A DNA stretch of 64,000 nt from Euphorbia lathyris (lineage: Eukaryota; Streptophyta; Magnoliopsida; Malpighiales; Euphorbiaceae): the NCBI RefSeq assembly GCF_963576675.1, contig NC_088917.1:30534501-30598500 (forward strand). The letters are read 5' to 3'. Below are positions 56,027 to 64,000 of the stretch, in pieces. The translations under genes and the position numbers were made by a program. Under the pieces are notes generated by a model. That model made no database searches. It had not been told where the DNA came from and saw nothing but the letters and a program-made list of their open reading frames with translations. Position 1 is the first letter of the stretch. Each line of letters opens with the position of its first letter.

Positions 56027-57031
56027 ATGCTGGACACACCAGAAACTTCAGCCCCCCCTTCCGCTTCTGTCCATCCCTCACTTACAGTATCTAATATCTC
56101 CACATTCATCAAAATTACCCTTGATATCGACAAAGGTCACTATCCCATATGGGCCGCCCTTTTCAAACTTCATGCTAAAGCGTTTCAGGTGCTTGATCAC
56201 TTAACTCCCCCTGCTGATGAAAATCCCATCAACTTTCTCAAAGAAAAGAACCCGGACCTTTGGGCTCAGATAGATGCAGTCGTTCTCCAATGGATCTATA
56301 GCAACATCTCACTGGACTTACTCCACACAATCATTGAAATTGACTCCACAGCAGCTAAAGCCTGGACTCGTCTCCAAGATATCTTCCCCGACAACAAGCA
56401 CTCTCATGCTCTTTTTCTCCAACAGGAATTCTCAAAAATCAAATTAGAAGATTTCTCAGATATATCATCCTATTGTCAACAACTGAAATCTCTGTCGGAT
56501 CAATTAGCTAATGTCGACTGTCCTGCATCTAATGATCAAATGGTCCTCCAACTCATATCAGGCTTAACTGATGCCTATGACACAGTCGGCACTCAAATTC
56601 GCCATGGTAATTCTCTCCCCTCCTTTCATAAAGCCAGATCCATACTCGTTCTTGAGGAAACTGCTTGGGCCCGTAAACACACAGTCTCTCCCGACTCCAT
56701 CTCCCTCAATATTACGGTCACCGAACCCCTACCATCTTCCTCCGTTTATCATCAGTCCCGACCAACTCCTCATCGCAACCACTAATTTCACCGCGGTGGG
56801 TGGAATGGGGGCCGTTATAGCCGCAATAGAGGAGGATGTTATAGTCACCGATCCTCCACCAGGTCGAACTACAGGTATCCGTAGCCTCCTCCGTGGGCGT
56901 ACTCGCCTCTCCTTGGGGAAATCAGCTGCCTTGGGCCACTCCACATTGCCCGTATCTGATGAGTCCCTGGCAAAATCAACAGAATTTGGGCCGACAGCCA
57001 TCCAATTCCGGCATCCTAGGACCTCGCCCTA
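56027..57031 (+). pseudogene. Copia gag
   Basis: Start ATG at 56027. (The frame is open back to 55877, but that part is LTR and leader containing (CT)n at 55955-55977.) It contains the copia gag core: PIWAALFKLHAKAFQVLDHL, AWTRLQDIFPDNKHSHALFL, FSDISSYCQQLKSLSDQLAN and VLQLISGLTDAYDTV. It is cut by a TAA at 56783-56785. Gly/Arg-rich gag text continues after the stop, with more stops, to ~57030. No clean zinc knuckle was seen. Inactive. Confidence 0.85.
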
Positions 57032-57034
57032 ATA

Positions 57035-60000
57035 CACATCAGGCTAATATGACTGTAGCTCCTCAATCCTATATTCTTACCGACATTACAGAAGCTATGA
57101 ACACCCTGTCAATCAATCCACCACCAGAACAATGGCATATGGACACAGGCGCCACATCTCATATGATGGCAACTAAAGGTACACTCACCTCTTATTTTAA
57201 TACGAGCCTCAAAGGAAATATTATTGTTGGTAATGGTAATAGTGTTCCTATTTCTGGTTATGGTAATGATGTCTTATCCCATTCACATCAGCCTTTAAAA
57301 CTTAATAATGTTCTGCATGCCCCTCGCCTAATTAAAAACCTTATTTCTGTGCGTTAGTTTACTGTTGATAACCATGTGGCTTTGGAATTTGATCCTTTTG
57401 GTTTCTCTATGAAGGAGTTATAGACGGGGATACCTATCGTGAGATGTAATAGTACGGGTGATCTTTATCCGGTTGGGTCTAGCTTTTCATCATCACCTTC
57501 TAATTCTGCTTTTACTGCTATTTCTTCTGGTATTTGGTACAACCGTTTGGGACATCCAGGGCCTCTTATTTTGATTACCCTGCAAAATAAAAATTTGATT
57601 TCATGTAATAGGAATAAGAATGCTTCTGTTTGTTCTTCATGCATTTATGGAAAACATGTTAAATTACCCTTTCAGTCCTCAAATAGTTTTGCTTGTATGC
57701 CTTTTGATTTAATACACAGTGATGTTTGGACATCTCCTACATTAAGTTCTAGTGGTCGTCGTTATTATGTGCTTTTCTTAGATCATTATACAAATTTCCT
57801 TTGGACTTTTCCTTTAGCTAGCAAATCTCAAGTATATTCTGCATTTCTCTGCTTTCATACCTTCGTTCACACTCAATTTGAGCGTGATATTAAAACTTTT
57901 TAGTGTGATAACGGAGGTGAATTTAATAATGCCTCCCTCTACATGCATCCTGGATATCTTATTTTCTGATATTTGTGGTACTTGTCTTCCTAGGATGATT
58001 AGTATCACTTAGCTTGTTCTTTGTTGTGCTCCAGGATTTCGTCCCCTCCATTAAGATAAAAAAAAATAATGCCTCGTTTCGCGAATTCTGTCAATCTAAT
58101 GGTATGCAATTTCATTTTTCCTGTCCCTATATGTCATCCTAGAATGGAAAATCTGAACGTACAATTCATACAATTAATAATATAATTCGCACCATTCTTA
58201 ATCATGCATCTATTTCGTTTTCCTTCTGGCACCATGCAATTGAAACCGCCACTTATCTCCTCAACATTTATCCTCACAAAATTCTAGGCTATATTTCTCC
58301 TACACAAATTCTTTATCAACGGGATCCCACTTACTCTCATTTAAGAACCTTTTGTTGTTTATGCTTTCCTCTCATACCATCCTCCTCACGAAAAAAATTA
58401 CAAGCTCGATCCTCCCCTTGCGTATTTTTACCCGTCAAACCATAGAGGATATAAGTGCTTTGATTTATCCACAAATAAAATCACAATTTGTCGTTAATTT
58501 GTTTTTGACGAATCTGTGTTTCCCCTCTCCGATCGCAGCACCGCTCGATCACCTACCAGTAGCGAACCTGCTGCTGGTTTGCTACCCAACGCCTCCTTGT
58601 CGCCCAACATTCCTCTTTCACCAGCAGCTCATAATCCCTCTACCACCCAACCGCATCTCCCTACCATCTCGACCACCCTCACTTCCATTCCTACCCAGCC
58701 TCATCTTCCCCACGCCTCGCCCTCCATCCCGCCACAAACTACGGCTCACACATCTTATGCCATAACTATAACTCCCAATTCCCCACTACCCTCGCCTACT
58801 CACGCCCTCACCCCTTCTGTCCCGCCTAATTCCCATGCCTCCCCAACATCCCAAAATACTTCTCCTGTATCTCCAAGTCCTGCGATTAACCCTCCTACTC
58901 ACGAAATGGCCACCCGCGCCCAACACGACATTTTTAAACCACGCCGTATGCTAAACCTATCCACCTCTACCACTCCTCTCATCTCTCCTATCCCGGCTAA
59001 TCCCTCTCTTGCATTACGTGAGCCGAATTAGACACTAGCCATGGCCGATGAATTTGAGGCTCTTATTAAAAATAAGACGTGGGTCCTTGTACCCCGTCCA
59101 AAAAATGCTAATGTTATTCGTAGTTGGTGGATTTTCAGGCACAAATCAAGTCAGATGGATCATTTGAGAGATACAAAGCACGCTTGGTTGGAAATGGTTC
59201 AGGACAACTAACTAGAATTGATTGTGATGAGACGTTCAGCCATGTGGTTAAACTGGCTACTATTCGTGTTGTATTAAGCATTGCTCTATCTAAAAATTGG
59301 AGTCTTCATCAGCTGGACCTCAAAAATGCTTTTCTTTATGGAGACCTTCATGAAACTGTTTACATGCACCAACCATTGGGGTTTCGGGATCCTGCACATT
59401 CAAATCATCTCTATTTACTTCAGAAATCCCTATATGGCCTTAAACAGGCACCACGGGCCTGGTATCAACGGTTTGCTACATTTGTCATAACTATGGGATT
59501 CTCTCACAGTATATCTGATCACTCTCTGTTTGTATATCACCAAGGTTCAGACACGACCTATTTGCTACTCTATGTTGACGACATTGTTCTGGTCACCTCC
59601 TCTGACACAATTCAGGTCTTTATTATGTCAAAACTGAGCTCTGAATTTGCAATGAAAGACTTGGGATCACTACACTATTTTTTGGGCATGTCCGTCACCC
59701 GCTCACATGGTTCTCTGTTTTTATCACAGTGCAAGTATGCTTCTGAGATCATTCAAAATGCCGACCTCAGCTCATGCAATCCCGCCGCCACTCTAGTCGA
59801 CACCAAACAGAAACTCAGTCTTTCTTCTGGCTCCTCATATCACGATCCTACTGAATATAGAAGCCTGGCTGGTGCACTTCAGTACTTGACAATCACTAGG
59901 CCTGGCATTTCTTATGCTGTTCAGCAAATATGTCTATTTATGCATGAACCAAAAACATCACACATGGCTGCCCTCAAACGGATTCTTCGATATATTCAAG

Positions 60001-60539
60001 GGACTCTTGATCTCGACCTCAACTTCACCATATCACCACATAGCAACCTCACTTCTTATACCGACACCGACTGGGGAGGGTGTCCTGACACTCGCCGGTC
60101 CACCTTTGGTAACTGTGTGTTCCTCGGTGACAATCTGATTTCGTGGTCAGCGAAACGGCAGCCCACTCTATCACGATCCAGTGCAGAGGCCGAATACCGG
60201 GGAGTCGCGAACGTTGTCGCAGAAACATGTTGGATTCAGAATTTACTTCTTGAACTTCGGTGCCCTATTCAGAAATCCACAATTGTTTACTGTGATAATG
60301 TCAGTGCAGTTTATCTCACAGGAAATCCAGTTCAACATCATCGCACCAAACACATAGAAATGGATATTCATTTTGTGCGGAAAAAGGTATCAAAGGGTGA
60401 AATTCGGGTTTTACACATTCCATCCCGCTATCAAATAGCTGATATTTTCACCAAAGGCCTTCCACTTCCGCTCTTCGAAGATTTCCGGTCTAGTCTCAAC
60501 GTCCGTCCTCCGTACGCTTCGACTACGGGGGTGTCTTAG
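57035..60539 (+). pseudogene. Copia pol: protease, integrase, RT, RNase H
   Basis: Protease WHMDTGATSHM keeps DTG (~57140). Pre-integrase/integrase at 57439-58330: IWYNRLGHPGP, CSSCIYGKHVKLPF, FDLIHSDVWTSP, DNGGEFNNA, then SERTIHTINNI. It is broken by a stop at 57901, a small retroposed insert (57936-58064) and more stops after 58140. A Ser/Pro-rich linker follows (58516-59031). RT/RNase H (59124-60539, 471 residues) is open: [45 protein letters not shown], then SRSSAEAEYRGVANVVAETC and HHRTKHIEMDIHFVR. The stop codon lies in the 3' LTR. The open RT half suggests recent activity. Confidence 0.9.
57936..58064 (+). mobile_element. Small retroposed insert (A-tail, 11-bp TSD) in integrase
   Basis: AATAATGCCTC occurs at 57925-57935 and again at 58065-58075, and the integrase reading continues across if the 129 bp between are ignored. 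The insert ends in a short A-run (~58058-58064). The direct repeat plus A-tail indicates LINE-mediated insertion of a short 5'-truncated LINE or SINE-like RNA. It contains no ORF. Confidence 0.8.
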
Positions 60540-60690
60540 ATATATATTGTTTATTTGTAATTATCCTAAACAGTTAGTTACTTGATTATAGCCATCACTG
60601 TAGATTAGAGTTTGATTCTGATCCAGATTGTATCCTCTATATATATTATTTACACATTAATAACAAATCATCAAGAGTTGCACTCTATCA
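60534..60690 (+). repeat. 3' LTR of the 157-bp-LTR copia element
   Basis: Direct partner of 55755-55911, followed by the CATGG duplication. Confidence 0.88.
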
Positions 60691-60695
60691 CATGG

Positions 60696-61594
60696 TAGTT
60701 TCCTATCTCGTGTAAGAATGCCTTTTGATCAAAGAAAAACAGTTATGTTTATCTTGTATAAGAAATAGTGATATCATGTGAAATTATTTAGCTTTTTGAG
60801 CTTGTGAGATTGTGACAATCATGTTTCCCTTTAATATTTACCAAGTTTATAACGTTTCTTACACCATCAATGGAAACATACTTTATAGTAGATCATAGAA
60901 ACAACGAATGACTAGTCAATTAATACCTTTTTTCTTTTCTATTTTTAAGATAATTATTTTCTCCTATGTATCTTCAGGATAAGGATTAATGATTTATGTC
61001 GCCTCAAGCAAACACTATTATCTGTTTCTAATTTTTCACAATTTAATATATTTTGGTAGAAATAAAAAGAAAAAGTATGTATTAATTTGAATGAGTGAAA
61101 TCACTAAATTGACATATTCTCATTAAGATCAAAAGTTACTAACTATTACATTTTATATTAATGTAGGTGTGCTCTACAAGCAAACTTGGTGGCTAAGAAA
61201 ATAAAAGGGACATGGCAAGTGTCCAAAGATAAGCCATATGATAATCTGGATTAAATGAGTGATGTTGATTTATTTGAGGATGGATTGGGTGCAAGAGAGA
61301 CTATCATAAGGTGGTGGACTAATTCTAGAATGTGCTATCATTGGGAAAAAGATCAAGATGCCCTTATTTGTTGTAGATGGACTGAATTGCCCCTGTAACT
61401 CAAGGGTCAACTTGATTTCTTGTATTTACGTAAGATTGCTCATTTAGTTCATTTTGTCAGGGATATTTACTTCTCTCTTCCTCCTGGAAACTCAAGAGTC
61501 TCCTTCTTCTCTCTTCCGCAAAACCTTCTATGTAACTAATCTTCATCTTCTTCCATGGATACTTGTTCTGATAAGCTTGATACCTTCCCTCAAA
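60696..61594. other. Spacer, no gene recognised
   Basis: AT-rich to ~61140, then mixed. The last ~300 bp may be the 3' LTR of the - strand copia element to the right: on the - strand TTTGAGGGAAGG at ~61585 looks like its polypurine tract. No second LTR is available for comparison. Confidence 0.45.
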
Positions 61595-64000
61595 CTATGC
61601 TTGGCATAAATTTCGCAAGCCTAGTTTGTTAATCAAAAACCTCAGCTGTGGTGAGTGTTGAACTTTGGTGAAGAGATCCGCTAGTTGCAAGGCGGAGGGA
61701 ATCAGCATCAGGCGAATCAGACCAGCTTGAACGCGCTCTCGAATCACATGACAATCAATGTCTATGTGCTTCGTCCGCTCGTGAAACACCAGATTCTGGG
61801 CTATATGCATGGCCGAGATATTATCACAGAACAGAAGGGAAGTCGCCGTCGGTGGTGCTTTCATATCTTGCAGGAGATTTGCTAGCCAGTGGAGCTCGCA
61901 TGACGTTGAAGCCATGGCTCTGTATTCCGATTCCGAGGAAGATCTGGAGACGGTGTTCCGCTTCTTCGATCACCAGGAGATTAAAGCCGATCTGAGAAAA
62001 ATGGCGTATCTAGTGACCGATTTCCTTGTTTCGTGGAAAGTAGCCCAGTCGGAATCCGTGAAGGCCTGTAGCTGTAGGTCGTTGCATGCGAGAAAGAACA
62101 ACCCCAAACCTATGGTCCCCTTGAGGTAACGCAAAACTCTTTCTGCTCTATTTTGGTTTTCTGTGGTTGGTTGCATGAGATGCTGGGATAGTTGATTTAC
62201 AATGTATGTTATGTCTGGTCTCGTGTGAGTGAGATAGAGCAGTTTCCCTATTAACTGTCTATATGATGTGGTTTCTGGAAGCGATTTGTCATTTTGGCTT
62301 GGTTTGTGGTTTGGTAAAGCCGGGGACGAGGCTGGTTTACAGTCGATGAAGCCCTGGTCTTGTAACAACTCTAATGTATATTTTCTTTGTGACATGTGGA
62401 GTCCCTGACCGCTGCGGGAGAACTCAAAACCCAGAAAATAGTGTATGACCCCAAGATCCTTGATGCTGAAAGCATCATTTAAGTGCTGCTTGGCCTGGTT
62501 GATGGATTGCATGTCGTTTCCTGCGAGAACTACATCATCAACATATACTAGCAACATGGTTACCTGTCCCACATATTCCTTTGTGAACAAGGACGGATCG
62601 GCCACCGACTGAAAGAAACCCATTTGTTTGATGGTGCCGGTCAACTTGGCGTTCCACTGCCTGCCTGCATGTCTGAGCCCGTAGAGGGCCTTATTGAGTT
62701 TGCATACTTGTTGTGGGCTCTCCGGAATTACCCCTGGTGGCATTGTCATATAGACATCTTCGCTCAGCTCCCCATGTAAGTATGCGTTATCAATATTGAG
62801 TTGATGTATATGCCACTCTCTTGCAACTGCTATTATCAATAGAGTTCTTATGGTGGTGAATTTTGCTACAGGGGCGAAGGTTGCAGTGAAATCCACTCCC
62901 TCCTATTGGGTGTAGCCCTTTGCCACTAGTCTGGCCTTGAACCTGACAATGCTCCCATCTGATTTGTGCTTGATCTTGTAGACCCATCGACAGCCTATGG
63001 GCCTTTTGCCATTTGGTAAGTTAACTAAGCTCCTGGTCTGATTAGATTCTAACGCAACTAGTTCCTTGTTCATTGCCTCTACCCATCCTTTTTCTAACTT
63101 TGCTTCTTGATATGTCGCAGGCTCCCGATGACAGGTGATATTGATTGAAAAAATTCTCTTGGCCGGAGAGAGTCTATCATAGGATAGATGTTTACACAAG
63201 GCATGCGGGGAATTGGTCAAGCATGGCAGAGTGGAGCCTTGACCAGCGCCAAGTGATAATCTCTGAGATAGGTTAGGAGATTCCTTGTTCTTTGTGGCCT
63301 TGTGTTGGTTTGTTGGTGTTTATGTGCTAATGTCTCTGGCTGTTCGACATTTTCTTCAATTTCTTGTATTGTATCAACATGCTGTGTTATTTCTGGTGTG
63401 CTTTGTTCCTCATCTGTACTGTATGATTCATCCTCATCGTCATTCATGCATGCTTTATGAAGTGACTCTAGTTCTGCTTCACTGCAACATGATGTGTCAT
63501 TCTTCTTATGTTCTTCTGAAAAAGGAAAGAAGTTCTCAAAGAACTTCATATGCCTGGAAAAGAAAACAATGTTAGTGCTTAGGTTCAAAAGTTTGAATCC
63601 CTTTGTGCCATGTCTATATCCCAAGAATATGCACTTCATTGCTCTTTTTGTGAATTTGCCTTTGTGTCTGTCTAAAGCTGAGGCGTATGCGAGACACCCA
63701 AAGACCTTAAGGTCGTCTACATGTGCCCCTTTCCTATACAGTCGCTCGTAAGGCGTCTGGCCCCGAATTGGTGTGGATGGTAACCTGTTTATGAGATAAA
63801 CTGCATGACTAACCGCTTCTGGCAAAAAAATATGAGGCAGTGAGCTTTGAAATATGAGTGCCCTGGTGGTATTCATGATTTCCTGATGTTTGCGTTCTAC
63901 TCTGCCGTTTTGTTGTGGTGTCTCCGGACATGATGTGAGATGTATGATTCCATTTTCTGCGTAAAAATCCTTCATGATGAACTCAGGGCCGTTGTCCGTT
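61595..64000 (-). pseudogene. Ty1/copia pol (integrase to RNase H), cut by right edge
   Basis: Read leftwards from the edge. Integrase (63975-63217): TPQQNGRVERKHQEIMN, LPEAVSHAVYLINRLPS, KVFGCLAYAS, then an acidic linker. RT (63220-61970): RWVYKIKHKSDGSIVRFKAR, LNIDNAYLHGELSEDVYMTM, LYGLRHAGRQW, LLVYVDDVVLAGND. RNase H (to 61595): FTDSDWATFHETRKSVT, SESEYRAMASTSCELHW, CDNISAMHIAQN, TKHIDIDCHVIRERVQ. Breaks: a frameshift at ~63220, a TAG at 62903 and a TGA at 61970, otherwise in frame. Same family as 26040-27830 but much better preserved. Confidence 0.9.

Larger units (their letters stand above)
55755..60690 (+). mobile_element. Complete Ty1/copia element with 157-bp LTRs
   Basis: 4936 bp between direct LTRs 55755-55911 and 60534-60690 (TCTTAGATATATATTG ... 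CACTCTATCA), with CATGG on both outer sides (55750-55754, 60691-60695). TGGTATCCGAG after the 5' LTR is a near-match primer site, and ACGGGGGTG before the 3' LTR is the polypurine tract. Order gag, protease, integrase, RT, RNase H. Short LTRs and a ~5 kb length fit the Ale/Retrofit lineage. The LTRs differ at about 6 of 157 positions. Confidence 0.92.

Overview
This window is nuclear DNA of a eudicot plant. It holds two intron-bearing host genes of clear plant families: a subtilisin-like protease of the SBT1.8 type on the + strand, and a cysteine-rich type-C heterotrimeric G-protein gamma subunit (AGG3/GS3 family) on the - strand. Almost everything else is decayed or intact transposable elements: LINEs, an RTE-type LINE, Ty1/copia and Ty3/gypsy LTR elements, MULE and hAT non-autonomous elements, and a pogo-type MITE. 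I see no bacterial gene organisation, CRISPR array, rRNA or tRNA gene. The species cannot be named from the sequence alone.

Layout. 1-2180: LINE (ORF1 plus the start of ORF2, - strand). 2490-3720: inverted-repeat element carrying a 5'-truncated LINE insertion with poly(A) and a 15-bp target-site duplication (TSD). 4257-4666: hAT-like MITE. 5454-6970: dead copia fragment fused to a gypsy fragment. 9149-10629: non-autonomous MULE with ~110-bp terminal inverted repeats (TIRs) and a 9-bp TSD. 11740-13545: RTE LINE ending in (GTT)n. 13560-15732: gypsy gag, protease and LTR debris. 16632-16903: hAT remnant. 17190-20343: SBT1.8-like protease (2 exons). 21925-22895: hAT element with 8-bp TSD and a nested Emigrant-like MITE. 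24030-25440: split DUF7745-like pseudogene. 25980-31410: copia fragments in both orientations with a nested hAT element. 32975-34776: AGG3-like gene (5 exons). 35954-42061: MULE-type MITE and a tandemly duplicated ~3-kb block of gypsy origin. 42316-42847: hAT element. 43590-55260: full-length Sirevirus-type copia element (- strand) with 1.37-kb LTRs, tRNA-iMet primer site, gag-pol and a long extra 3' ORF. 55755-60690: second complete copia element (+ strand) with 157-bp LTRs. 61595-64000: 3' part of another copia element (- strand), running off the right edge.

How the parts relate. The two host genes are unrelated in function: one is a secreted serine protease, the other a G-protein signalling subunit. 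They are separated by about 12.6 kb of mobile DNA. The transposable elements give a relative insertion history: nested insertions, TSDs and LTR pairs show which came later. Every LTR element has stop codons or frameshifts in its coding region, so none looks autonomous as it stands.
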